From Diphasiastrum complanatum (Eukaryota > Streptophyta > Lycopodiopsida > Lycopodiales > Lycopodiaceae), in the NCBI GenBank assembly GCA_029204225.1, contig CM055095.1, positions 65,745,746 to 65,809,745 on the forward strand: a stretch of 64,000 nucleotides of DNA, in the 5' to 3' direction. A program made the position numbers and the translations under genes. Under the pieces are notes generated by a model that was not told the DNA's origin, searched no databases, and saw only the letters and a list, made by a program, of their open reading frames with translations. Shown in pieces: positions 27,253-38,240 of this stretch. Every line of letters starts with the position of its first letter. Position 1 is the stretch's first letter.

Positions 27253-27530
27253 TGTGCACCACTTGTCTTATTTCGATTCCGTAATCTTTTATTCTGAACT
27301 CTCTAGCCTTCTTGTTTTTCTTCATTCTCCCGATATCGAATCGACGCGCGCCAACCCTTGTTATGCATGCTCGTATTCATTCCGGCATGCTGAATCGATA
27401 TCAGCCATTGCCGACTAGTTCTTTTTAGAAAATTTCATTCTCGGCCTTACCATATCGGATCAACACGCACACTTTGCTTTATTCTTCTACTAATATTTAT
27501 CTGTCGCGTTGAACCGATATCGAATTCGAT

Positions 27531-29092
27531 ATGGCTAGTTCCTCCATGGCCTCATATGACAAACTTATGGATTTTTTTAATGCCAGTGACATTCCATCTA
27601 ACAAATTAGAGTATTTTGCTAGTATTTTTTTTGCTCCCTTCGATATCGATAAGCTAGTTTATGAGAATCGTTATAATTTAATTTCTTATCTTGATAATTT
27701 ATCTCAGATTATTAGTACTCCTGTCATGGATATAGATAATTTTTGTTTCGTTCATTTTCAGGACCTTGTACATTCCCAACCATCCTCTAAGCATAAACAC
27801 AATAGAAAGTACTCTAACCTACATGACCATTTCAAAAGAAATATATACTGTGATATCCACAAAAGAATATGTCACCTTCTAATCAAAGGAATGGCTTTTG
27901 TGTTCTACATATCTGCTGAAATTCCAGATGATGAATCTGTTGAATTTTCAACTGTTCCATTGATCGAACTATCTGCACCTGCTCCAGTTGATGTAAACGA
28001 TGCAGATACTGATATAGGGGTTGAAGCTGAAGCTTCTATGGCTTCAGATTATCAAAAAACTCTCCCTCATTCTATAATCCTCTCTGATTCTCTTCTATCT
28101 GCATCTTCTGTTAATCAATTAACTCTACTTGACGTTCCTGTATATTTTATAAATAATGAATGTTATATTTCATTTAATGATATAGAAGATGTATTGAATC
28201 TGAGAGAGGATGAAATCCTCTCAATTTTTGCTCAAAATTTATCAGAATTTTCTAGCATTGTTGATTACTCATATGATGACCTTGAAAGTGAGATAGATTA
28301 TGATAAAGATGGCAATTGAAAATCTGGCAATGAGGCCTTGGAGGCCATGATTGAAAAATCTAGCGCCTTTGAAAAGACTTTGCCTACAGAGGAGGAATTT
28401 TTGGAATTTCAAAAAAGATATCCCCCTAGGGCTAGATATATCCCCTCCGAAAATGTAGAGGCCATTGGAGGACATGACATCAGCAGAGCAAACGTCATTG
28501 ATTACGATGATTATGATCTGGTATGTAGATATTATATTGGTATTGATATTGTTCAGTTTTCTTATTTCTTATTGGTATTGATATTGCTCAGTTTTCTTAT
28601 TGAGTTTGCAGTGTTATGTATCATTCTAAATTTATTTTCTTTTCTCGTTTATAGGATGCTATTGAAATAGATGCCTTTGGTATGAGACATGGAGGCGTCC
28701 GAGGTGTATCAGCCGGGAGAAAAGATGTTTTTCTATCTCATTATTTGAAAAACTTTCAAAATAATGAGATTTGTATATATCATTCATCTTATAATCCATA
28801 TGCAACCACTGTTATTATGGCCATCAAATCATTATCAGTTTGTCTAGGAGGCCATAAGTACGCAAGAGGAACATATAAAACAATTTTTGTGAAGAGAGAT
28901 TTGGCTATCAAGATATTGGATTATACTCCCAATGAGACTACCAAAAGGTCATCTGCAATGGCCCTTTATTTGGGTTACATTGATATGAACAAGAGGAAAA
29001 ATTTAGAATTTTTGAATCCATATGAAAGGAGATTATTCCTTCATGACAATACCATCCGTCTGAATCTTGAAGAGGATGATGATGATAATTAA
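27531..29092 (+). pseudogene. Gene C: unknown acidic protein, two exons, one internal stop
   Basis: Exon 1 is 27531-28520 (330 codons) and exon 2 is 28655-29092, with a GT-AG phase 0 intron. This gives 475 residues. The only visible lesion is TGA at 28317-28319 (codon 263), after which the same frame continues (KSGNEALEAMIEKSSAF). A re-start or read-through is possible. N-terminal part: MASSSMASYDKLMDFFNASD and later LLDVPVYFINNECYISFNDI. The C-terminal exon has GMRHGGVRGVSAGRKDVFLS, VIMAIKSLSVCLGGHKYARG, NPYERRLFLH and ends in an Asp/Glu run. I recognise no family. The middle is loosely reminiscent of short DNA-binding modules but not enough to call. It diverges from gene B and ends about 30 bp from the 3' end of gene D. 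Confidence 0.65.
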
Positions 29093-29121
29093 ATAATTTT
29101 CTGTAATAGATTTTTGATATA

Positions 29122-31830
29122 TTACAAAGATTTCTCTTTTGTAATGAATTTGAATGCCTTTCGAAATATCGTACTAGGCGAGTTTTTAGCTTGATATCTA
29201 AATTGTGCTCTTCTGTATAACCACTGAAAAAGTTGAACTAAATATTTATTTCTTGAATTGTGTCCTCCATGATTTGTTGCTCTATGAAATGCACCCCTTG
29301 CTTGCCAATGAGATTTTTCCATGCCTTGTGATGACCAGATACAAAAGCTCCCATATTCCTTTGCAAAATAAGTTGCATGATGAAGAAGGATGTGCTGCAA
29401 ACAATAGTTTTGATTAGTTACATCAGTAGAAAAAAATATAAGTCTGAATGAGAAAAGTACCAGATAATGATATAGATTAGCACCATGTAATGAGTAACGT
29501 TGTCTTTTCTCCAACAATCATGTACAGATTTTACAAATGTGGTGCAATGATTTTGCAAAGTCCTCATATCTTCTGATGATAGGTTTTCTTTCCTGATAAC
29601 ACCTATGAGTTTGTCTAAGTTGTTCCACACTTGTCCCTTTTCCACTCAATTACTTCCTTCCAATGCTCGTGTGGCTTGAACAATTTCTCTCCAAATTTCG
29701 TATCTGACACTTGATTCTTTGCGTGTGTGATTGGATAAAAATCTTCTTGCTTTAGCGCCTCCAATTGATGGCTTATTAGGAACGTTTCTTTTTTTCCCTG
29801 AGAGTCTGTCACTTTTTTCAATTGTGACATTCCCTTTATGTAATCCTGCATTTGACAGAACTATTTCCAACCTCCTAATTGCTGCTTTAGCCACTGACTC
29901 TGGTTTATGATTCCATGCTAGTAGAATATGCAGGTAAATTAATTTTCATGCAATAAAGACATGGATGCTTTGATGTTCCCCATGAGCGACATAATACATA
30001 CATTTTAATGTTTTAAAATTACCTGCAAGGTGCCATTAAATTTGAAAACTTCCATGGTTTTCAACTATAAATTTCTCACCCTCCAAATGTCTCTCTATAA
30101 TCTCGCCATAGTTTGTTCTTGAAAATATCCATGATAGTATTTTATGGTCCTCTTTCAATACCTGTAGAGAAACAAGTGATGCATCACATGTCAATAAAAA
30201 CTGGCAAGGTATGAATTGTTAAGCTAGATATTCTAAATGAAAATTGAAATGTAAACCTGGAATGCCGCCTACCACCATATGTGATTTTCCGATTGAACAC
30301 TAAACGTTTGATCATCTGTATCTAAAATTTTGTTCATCAAAGTGACACTCACACGTTCCAACTTCTAACCCTTGATGATTTTAGATTCATCCAATTTTAT
30401 TACAATAATGATCTTTCCATATACTTGACGTTCGTCTAGTTTATAGAATCAAATAATGTATTTTAGAACATTTTCAATATCAAGGAAAATGTTATTGCAA
30501 TCGTTGTAATTGAGCTCACCATATTCTGATTTGTATAATTCAGTTATATGAAGTGGTTGGCCAACTACTTTAAACATTCCGTCATTATAAAAATTTCTTG
30601 CTAATCTTACCCGATATGGACGCAGAAGATTAATTTTCTTCACCATCACTTGGGAAAAAGCTTCTTTAACTATTCTAAAAAAGGTAGAATAAGCATTTCT
30701 GCTAATTCCAGATACATCACATGCACCTTGTATCACATTCGCATCCAAGTACGATTGAACCTTAATCAAAACAGTCTCTACAATTTTATTTTTCAATTTT
30801 TCAAACCGGACATTTTTTATCATTTCTTTTGTTGACTTTCTTGGTAAAACATGACTTAAAGATGATCCAATGCATGAACGATCTGTTAAATACTTCTTTG
30901 CCACCAAACATGATCTGCAACAAACATATGAAACTCAAATTATGTTTAATAAATAAAGAATCCATGTTATCAAGTGCAAATCAAACTTAAATGACATATA
31001 CAAATTAAATAAACAGTTTAGATGACAACATACTTGAATGCTCGGATTCTTTTTTTCTGATTGCCGCTATGTGTAGATAGGTCATCAATATTCTTCATCG
31101 GTACTCTCTTTCTTTTCCTCTTCATCATTGCCTTATTGATAACTTTTAGAACATTTTAGACTCTCGGATCGCAACTTTTCCATGAATTCTAACATTTCTT
31201 GGCTTGATCCTCGAAGCGTAGTGACAGTAGCATTCAACTCTGACATAGCATTCTTGAGTGCATTGTTTTCAGCACTAGTGTGTTGCACATAATAAAGCAA
31301 TTGTTGATTTGCACGTTGCAATTGTTGATTAGCAAACTGTAATTGTTGATTCAGACAAGATATGATATGCATTCCAATATCTTGCAACCTTTGACAATAT
31401 CCAAGTAATCCGCTATTTCTTTCACATACATATATGAGAAGATGAGTTATAGACTTAAAATCTAGACACAAATTGGTAGCTGGATCATTAAGATAAATTC
31501 ATATGATTATTCATTCTCAATTCTCTAACTATTGCTGCAGCATTCTCTACAACTTTCGCATTTTTCTTAATAATTGGAGTGCATTCTATCGGAAGAGCAA
31601 CATGCAAGTGGAACATTGCCATTGTTAAAGCTACAATCATGTAAATGAATCTACCTACAGTAAATCAATATGAATAGATCTAGCATTCCTTACTTTTGTA
31701 ATGTTTATGTCACATTGAAAAATTGTCCCACCTCATATTTCATTATAAGCATACAGTGATTTTAAAATTTTTGCCTCTCCCGCTTCAGTTTTTGCATTGA
31801 GCACACCAATATTTTCAGTCTTAAAGCTCT
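29122..31830 (-). pseudogene. Gene D: putative DDE transposase of an unfamiliar type
   Basis: Minus-strand pieces in order: about 31830-31690 (NIGVLNAKTEAGEAKILKSL), 31620-31133 (FHLHVALPIECTPIIKKNAK, ERNSGLLGYCQRL, then a Gln/Asn-rich coiled coil), 30907-30260 (one frame with stops at 30451, 30367 and 30271: SGISRNAYSTFFRIVKEAF, LLRPYRVRLARNFYNDGMF, VIIKLDESKII, KLERVSVTLMN, QSENHIWW), about 30155-29900 (ILSWIFSRTNYGEIIERHLE, GNFKTLKCMYYV, then in another frame SKHPCLYC at 29973-29950), 29894-29646, and 29517-29122 (SSQGMEKSHWQAR, NHGGHNSRNKYLVQLFQWLY). I read KLDES, G(D to N)FK and QGMEKSH as an Asp-Asp-Glu core with a CxxC insert. It resembles none of the hAT, MULE, CACTA, PIF or mariner signatures I know. 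A second copy of its N-terminal part lies at 52890. Confidence 0.6.
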
Positions 31831-32128
31831 AGTCCCGAATTTGGGAATGAGCATGAAGATAAGTTATTACATCTCATGCTAAACTAACTATTGTCTGAAG
31901 TTAACCATAAACGTCGGGCAAGGCCGAAAACTCGGAAAACGGCGACCAAAAGTTACCGGTTTGCATTCTCTCTCTACGTAACCTCTCTTTGAAGTGAAAT
32001 TTCTTAAAGGGCCTATTTTGAGCCCATATTTCTCCTAATGCGGTGTGCATTATAGCTGGTTTGGTGCACCAAGATGATCTCAATAAACTACAAGAAGAGG
32101 AGTGGAACAACGTAGTTCTACTCTTCCT

Positions 32129-32217
<89 letters not shown>

Positions 32218-32269
32218 TGACTAGATGCAGCTAGGGTTTGGTAATTGTGACCAAACTAATGCTTATGGG
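31831..32269. repeat. Spacer with (CT)n microsatellite
   Basis: The (CT)n tract runs 32131-32213. The rest (31831-32130) has no gene; a CG-rich patch (GTCGGGCAAGGCCGAAAACT) lies near 31915. Confidence 0.9.
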
Positions 32270-33112
32270 GGTCTTTGCACCATGATACAACTGGGGACAT
32301 CCTCATACATCTCATTCATTGCCATGGCCATGGATTCAACATAACAAGGCAAATCACTATGCTCCAAGCGAACCCAACTCAGATGCTTCCGACTCGAACT
32401 CAAGCAACAAAATAGTATCATTTGTCGACGGTCCCGAAACAACTTCTCTCATCTCCAAAAGTACACGAAAAGCATTCATAAGTGAAAACAAATGAGAAAA
32501 GACATAACAAAAAACTTTGAACATTTCTAATAGTTTTATGTGGTAAGGAAGTTGCACCTATGTGTTCTTTCAACCAGGTGATATGATCCTCATTATTGTC
32601 CATACCAAAACGATGGACACCATTGAGCAACTAGATTTGAAGTGCCCATACCCACAAAAATATCCAACGCAACACCACCCTCGGGGCAAAAAATTGACAA
32701 CAAAAACAATATGAAATACTCACTCTTTTCAATGCTACCTCTCACTGGCTTACTTGTTCTTGTGTCTTTGGACCACTTTGAATGTGAAGGATAGTGTGTC
32801 CACATATCACTATCTACATCCAATAAGACTGAAGCTTTTCTTGAAAGAAGGTAGACATCCATATATGCATCTGCATGAAAGAGAAACACAATATCAAACC
32901 AAGCAATGTGGCTCTATGTTACATGATATCAATGCAAGTAAAGTGCTCTACAAAACATTACGATATGATATCGTGTCTCATTGGAAACATCTGCCAATCG
33001 AAGGGCATTTAGTTTCAACCCCATCGAGAAACCCTTCTCCAATGTTTACGTGGTTATAAGCTTGAACCAATGTTCACCATTTTTTGGGTCAAACACACCC
33101 AACAACTTGTAG
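32270..33112 (-). pseudogene. Gene E: DNA-methylase-like remnant
   Basis: One minus-strand frame from 33112 reads YKLLGVFDPKNGEHWFKLIT, stop, LKLNALRLADVSNETRYH, two stops, DVYLLSRKASVLLDVDSDMW, then KPVRGSIEKSEYFILFLL and ALDIFVGMGTSNLVAQ. A one-base shift then gives LLNGVHRFGMDNNEDHITWL and an acidic tail (FESEASELGSLG). The ALDIFVGMGT stretch (32670-32641) has the form of SAM-binding motif I of N6-adenine/N4-cytosine methylases (vLDlFaGtGT). GMDNNEDHI after it resembles the (G)xExDxxY/I strand, and RGSIEKS upstream resembles the approach to motif X. No DPPY motif is seen. Stops and a shift make it dead. It lies just upstream of gene D on the same strand; whether it belongs to the same element is unknown. 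Confidence 0.5.
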
Positions 33113-34577
33113 GAAAGAGGTGATGAAATGAGAGAAAAAAAAATTCAACGAAGTCGAAGTAGGTAAACGATTTATCGAGTGTGGCGGAAGAAACCTTCTT
33201 TCCTGTGCATGACTATGCCTATCAATATTGAACAAAAAGTAGTGATAGAAATCATGCTCAATCTTTAGCAACTAACTTTGAAATCGCTAGCAAGTAAGTG
33301 ATTACGTAGCCAAACATAAAACATTGAATTATTAGACAAGTAAATGCATACTAATATGATACTGAACGCAATAAAAGGTAGACTGATTCAATGAAAGAAA
33401 CAAATCAGAATTGAAATGAGCACAAAGGATTTGCGAATCAAAGCCGCATGCTCTGAGCTATCTCTGAGTAATTGTAACTTTGTTTGAATTAAGCACTTCC
33501 ACTAATAAGTAGTACGCGCAATAGCAAACTCTAAATCAACTCTAAAGAACTGAGCTAGAATGCTCAAGAGTATTCAAGCTTGAAAGCTTGAGAGAGATTC
33601 TAACTATGCTTCAACCTATTAAGATAACAACGGTTATGATGTAGAAATATGAGCAACTATTTATACTAAGAAATTAGGTCGTAAATTGCGACATCAAGTT
33701 GGTTGTGATGCACTGGCACTCGTCCAGTTAGGACTTCCCAAAAATTCTCTTGTTGATAATTAATGCAAGACGGTGGCTTAGATTCAAAACTGAATGTTAA
33801 TTGCCGCTCTACATAAATGAACTATTTTTCATGACAGCCAAAAAATGCGAAGGACCAGAAGTCCTCGAAGTGGCCAAAGTGGCCGAATTGACAATAACCA
33901 CTTGTAAACCATTTCTGAATAGTTCTACAAACTGTGTAAAAAAAGAAAACTACAGGTTTGGGTGATCAATTGGATAAAGATTAAAGTCGATTAGTCGATT
34001 AGTAGGAGAATAATCCAACACAACTTCCTTGTTGTGTTGCCATATTTCTTACGTAAATAAAACTCAACCTTCGTTTGTTGTTTAGAGTTGATGAATCCTC
34101 TTTCTTACTTAATAGCTCATCAATTTTCCATTGTATCTCATTTTGAACACACAATACACAAACAATCATGCATCCACAAAATATGACAAAAGCAACATAA
34201 GCGATCAAAGTTATACATTTGACAACAACCATACTTACATTTTATACAATCTTTGCCAACATGTATCTTGTCGGTGGATACCATGGCACAATTCCCTTTC
34301 TCTTCTCCATCTCTCTGGTTTTTGAACCTAAGACAACTCTTCAACTGTGAGTTTACTCTCGAAGTACGAAGCGTTACTTTATCAAGCTTTCTCACTAAAT
34401 ATAGGACATACTTTAGTTTGGTTCTCACAATAGCCTCTTCATTCAAAATACAAAGAAATAAACAACATCAACCATATAATAGATTACATACATGAAACCA
34501 TAAAGATGACTTTAAGAATGGATCAAAAAATAGTAAACGGTAGTTGGTAGCTGGTAGGTTGCACTATGGAACATGGC
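33113..34577. other. Intergenic with a Cys-rich minus-strand ORF
   Basis: At 34446-34138 (minus) an ORF contains DKIHVGKDCIKCKYGCCQMY followed by further Cys pairs (CCFCHILWMHDCLCIVC). This could be a zinc-binding piece of the gene E transcript unit or chance. Nothing else is recognised. Confidence 0.3.
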
Positions 34578-35363
34578 TTACTTGTTTATTCTGTTCAAAG
34601 CAATCAACAAAGGCATAGAATTTGATGGCAAAACATTTATAAATGTGGCCTTTATCGATATGTGTTTTTTCCTGTCAAAATGATATGTTTCATTTATCTC
34701 CTCTAGCCAGGCCTTCATATGGTTCTCATCCCAAGAGAGAAACATCTCGCCTGATAAGTCTGACCACTCTTCGTTGTTTATGAGTTCTCGCTCAAAGGAT
34801 ATATTGATTTCCGACCATATTGGGTCCCAGGTGGACCAGATGATGGAAGAACTATTTTTGCATTTTTCACCGCATCTACATTTGAAAAAGGGTCTTTTCC
34901 AGTTCCAGATTCTGGCTTGGTGTAGGTTCATTCTATTGAAGCCAGTCTCAAAGTGTCCTTTGGTCCTGGCCCAGACTTGCTCAGAGGGACAACAAGAAGG
35001 TTCGAATTTGTTCATGCGAATAATGGTATCAAAAGAAACCGGGGTCTCAAGAGAAGGATTCTTATGTAGTGCGGCCAATTTGCAGACTTGTATTTCTGTT
35101 TCTGTACATTGAGTCATCGGGATCCAAAGGTCGATAGAAATAGGTGCAAGGAAATTAACAGAAGGAAGACTCCAGAGTTTATATGATGTAAGAGTGGATT
35201 TGTACTCAATGATTCTAGCAGGAACAAAAAGGACTTGGCAATGTTTGGATTGGCAGAAATCATGAGAGGAAAGGTCACCAATATCACAAATGTTTTGAGA
35301 AAAGATCTCAAGTTGAGAGGCACTGTCTTCATCAACAAGAGTAGAGACAATACATGTAAAGCT
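34578..35363 (-). CDS. Unknown ORF, about 260 codons
   Basis: A continuous minus-strand frame without a clear start runs from about 35363 to 34578. It includes VDEDSASQLEIFSQN, FVPARIIEYKSTLTSYKLWS, FLAPISIDLWIPMTQ, CKLAALHKNPSLET and SCCPSEQVWARTKGHFETG, with a CRCGEKC cluster. The length and the ordered hydrophobic pattern suggest former or current coding, most likely from a mobile element. Family not recognised. Possibly the 3' exon of a gene whose upstream part is the ORF at 36580-36122, interrupted by Helitron sequence. Confidence 0.35.
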   Translation of the reverse strand, partial: SFTCIVSTLVDEDSASQLEIFSQNICDIGDLSSHDFCQSKHCQVLFVPARIIEYKSTLTSYKLWSLPSVNFLAPISIDLWIPMTQCTETEIQVCKLAALHKNPSLETPVSFDTIIRMNKFEPSCCPSEQVWARTKGHFETGFNRMNLHQARIWNWKRPFFKCRCGEKCKNSSSIIWSTWDPIWSEINISFERELINNEEWSDLSGEMFLSWDENHMKAWLEEINETYHFDRKKHISIKATFINVLPSNSMPLLIALNRINK

Positions 35364-35699
35364 CCCTCACAAGAGAGGGGATCTCTTAAATAAACAAGAG
35401 AGGTGCTTAGGTGGATCCCAAGTGGCAGTTCCACAATTTCACAAACTACAAGTGAAATTAGCTTCTCCACTAGAGGTCACCATCAAAAGGTGGCTCACTC
35501 TACTTTTTTAAGAGGGGTCTACTAGCATTTATTTCAAATGCCTAGAAATACTAGCTCCTACATGGTCATTCCGTCACTTGGGATTCACCATGAGGCTCAC
35601 ACAATTTTTATCTGTCATTCCAGCTAACATCCCCCGGCTCTCATTCTTCACATCCTCTTCTTCCTCAGAGACCTTGGTCTAAGGTGAGATGTGCTCTTG

Positions 35700-36036
35700 A
35701 AATAGCCTTGGCCCAATATCTTGGGGATTCATCAGAATCAGCCATTATGATCGTATGGTGTGCGCAGAGATATCTTTGAGGGAGGATGATCCGGAGTTGT
35801 ATGAGATAGTGAGGACATGTATGATGCACGGGCCATGTGGAACATCTTTTCCAAATGCGCCGTGCATGAAGAATGAAAAATGCTCAAAAAACTATCCAAG
35901 GAGTTTCATTGATAAAACATCGATAGTGAATGAGTATCTTTCGTATAGACGTAGGGACAATGGAGTGAAGGTCCGATCACGTCGATTTTGCCGGTTACGT
36001 GGGCGTGAAAATCACCGGCAGCTATGGAAGGGATGA
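35700..36036 (+). mobile_element. Helitron helicase-like fragment
   Basis: The + strand reads ISHYDRMVCAEISLREDDPE, VRTCMMHGPCGTSFP, PCMKNEKCSKNYPRSF and YLSYRRRDNG. This is the helicase-like (Helitron_like_N) segment of plant Rep/Hel proteins, where (Y/D)RMVSAEI, MxHGPCG, CM..GxCSKxFP and YRRR are family landmarks. It stops at 36034-36036. No Rep HUH motif or helicase core is nearby, so it is a scrap of about 110 codons. Confidence 0.8.
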
Positions 36037-36121
36037 GTGAGTTTAAAGGTGTTTATCACAGAGAACGAACGAGAAGATGGAAAGTCTGGTATGGAAAGAA
36101 AATATGTTCCGCTGGATTACA

Positions 36122-36915
36122 TTAATTCTTTGCAAAATGATTAATGTGAGAAACCGATGATATTTGTATCGATAAAGACAAGAGGGTGCGGGGATAAAGG
36201 AGCATCAGAAGCAGCAGCAGTAGTAACAGTAGGAGCAATACCATTTTCATTCTCCAAGCACATGAACACTTTACTAATGTGCGAATTGCAGAACTTTTTT
36301 TCTTCTTCGAACTTTTTGACAAATCATTAAGACGACTATAAAGATTTTCCACAAGGCTCAACGGTTGTTTTTTCTTAACAAACTCAACATAAATCTTTAC
36401 CCAGTCAATAGTCTCAAGCAAATCAATCAAGCAAAGAATCTTATCCTCAAGTCCAACAAAAGAACAAGTAGCCCTATCAGTGTTAATGATAAATTTATGC
36501 ATCTCAATGGCCTTTTTCATACCACAAATAATAGTCTGAACAAAAAGGTTAGGTGGAGGTAGGGGGTCCCCATAACCCAAAGAGGCAGTTTCTTGAAACC
36601 AACTTGTGGACTAAACCATAAAAAAGACCTTTGTTAGCTTATGAATCGGATAAAAGGTAAAGATTTCAGCACTATCCCAACCAAGGAATAGTCGGATTTA
36701 CACCACCAGGATGCATAGAGAGAGAGAGATACAAGACTGCATTTAATTCCTCTTGACAAAGCAAGACTAAAATCTTTAAAGCCTTTATTCATAATCCAAC
36801 AAGGTAAAGTATAGCCGAAAAGTAAAATACAGTACTGTAAAGCACCATAAAGCATAACCACTCTCAAGACGTCCAGCTGATACCTGCCACCATCCCACAA
36901 AACAAAACTGCTCAA
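36122..36915 (-). CDS. Unknown minus-strand ORFs, probably element-derived
   Basis: 36915-36634 and 36580-36122 are open in the same direction. The second reads FVQTIICGMKKAIEMHKFI, LVENLYSRLNDLSKSSKKKK and ends in a Leu run over a (CTG/CAG)-like repeat. No family recognised. Short hydrophobic segments in the first ORF are not convincing membrane spans. Confidence 0.25.
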
Positions 36916-37579
36916 GTTAGTTCAGTGAGGAAGACAGGTGTCATGGCTGAACGACATTTGTTATTCATGTCCAAAAGAAATTATACTACTTAACAGCTTT
37001 AAATGGCATTTTAAATCATAGTCCAATCTTTTCAGACAACCGGTGTTTTAGCGATAGGCCAAGCCGTTATATCACTGTATTTGGGTGAGTGCCATACTGA
37101 TCAGCGTACGATCAAATTGGTCCATATCAGTTCGTTTTAAACATAGTGAAGTATAAAAAAGTTTTAACCGTTAAAATTTCAAGTAGCCAGAAGTCCTGGT
37201 GTGGACACGTGTGCTGGTGTCAGAGCAAATCCATGCTATACTGACCCAAGTGTCCCTTAAAGTGTAAGGGATGTCACACACTGCTGTTGTCCATACTCCT
37301 GAACATATCCATGCTTTCCAGTTGTATCTCACCAAGAGTCTAGAGTAACACAGAGATGGGTACAGTTAAGTGCTTCCATAGTTGTTATATATGAGTAACA
37401 TAACAACCATGGTATAGGGATACTGTGTAGGAAAGACGTGATTAATAATTAGTAAGAGACTACCAATGTTTCTACTAGGTATTAGGGCAACAGATCCGTG
37501 CCATTCCAATCCTTAAGTAGAAACCACGACTCTTACGCATATCCATGCTGTCTAAGATAGTGGTGGTTAAATAACTTGG

Positions 37580-37657
37580 ATCAGCATAGCAATACCCTAA
37601 AACAGTTTCACATGTTGGATCAATGTAACAACACCCTAAAGTAGTTTCACATGTTGG
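37580..37657. repeat. 39-bp tandem repeat, two copies
   Basis: Both units end CAGTTTCACATGTTGG or TAGTTTCACATGTTGG. They differ at a few positions, and a third partial unit follows. Confidence 0.85.
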
Positions 37658-38209
37658 ATCAACACATCGAATTAACACTTTCAATCAATGCCCTATATCA
37701 ACATTTCAAGAGCAAAACATTACCCCATGAGCATATACAGTTATGGCAACATAGCTTGGATCGTAACATAAGCTTGTCAAAAAATTGAATTGCAATTAAA
37801 AAAACTCAAAACATAGAAAAACCGAGTCTTTTTTTTTTGAAGCTATTTATCATATGGTTTCTTAAGTTAAACCTATGCCAACAAATGTGATTTACTCTAC
37901 TGTGACAACAAAAGGTGCTCGCTAGCAACACAAAGCAATTATAACTGTTATTTAGTTTTTTTTCTTGCAACTATACAAATCAATTATATAAAGCAAATAT
38001 ACTCTAGTGAATCAAGAAAATACACATAACAAAGGGAAATATAAAGTTATAAGCCTTAAAATGTTTGATAGGACAATATGAATTTGAAATGTTCCTAATA
38101 AACGATCTTACAAGAAAAGAGATACATCTCACAAAAGTAAAGCTAGGATCAATAACTAGACTCCGAAGAAGTTGATTAGTGATGAGTTATTAAATATGGC
38201 TCCAAAACA

Positions 38210-38240
38210 AAAATCACGAAAACCACGTTTTCGTGATTTT
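38210..38240. repeat. Perfect hairpin, 14-bp arms, 3-nt loop
   Basis: AAAATCACGAAAAC (38210-38223), loop CAC, then GTTTTCGTGATTTT (38227-38240), followed by T residues. Confidence 0.9.

Larger units (their letters stand above)
26107..27522. promoter_or_regulatory. Divergent intergenic region with about eight copies of a GCGCG...GATATCG motif
   Basis: Between the start codons of genes B and C a word of about 20 bp recurs in both orientations. Forward: 26203-26221 (GCGCGCTAAATCGATATCG), 26609-26628 (GCGCGCTCATCCGATATTGG), 26821-26838 (CGCGTTGATCTGATATCC), 27385-27402 and 27505-27522 (CGCGTTGAACCGATATCG). Reverse: 27331-27350 (CGATATCGAATCGACGCGCG) and 27451-27468 (CATATCGGATCAACACGC). Weaker sites are at 26110-26128 and 26772-26786. 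The last strong site is nine bases before the ATG of gene C. Likely binding sites for a regulator or an element-encoded protein (inference). Confidence 0.7.

Noticed and set aside
27531-29092. Gene C as a KilA-N/BRO-type or other viral protein
   Set aside because: A phrase like YINxExYISxxD is suggestive, but the rest of the protein does not follow any such domain.
21700-33200. Terminal inverted repeats flanking the A-D block
   Set aside because: A weak match (GGCC-TTT...GAAATTT near 21695 and 32000) was seen, but it is too short and imperfect to claim.
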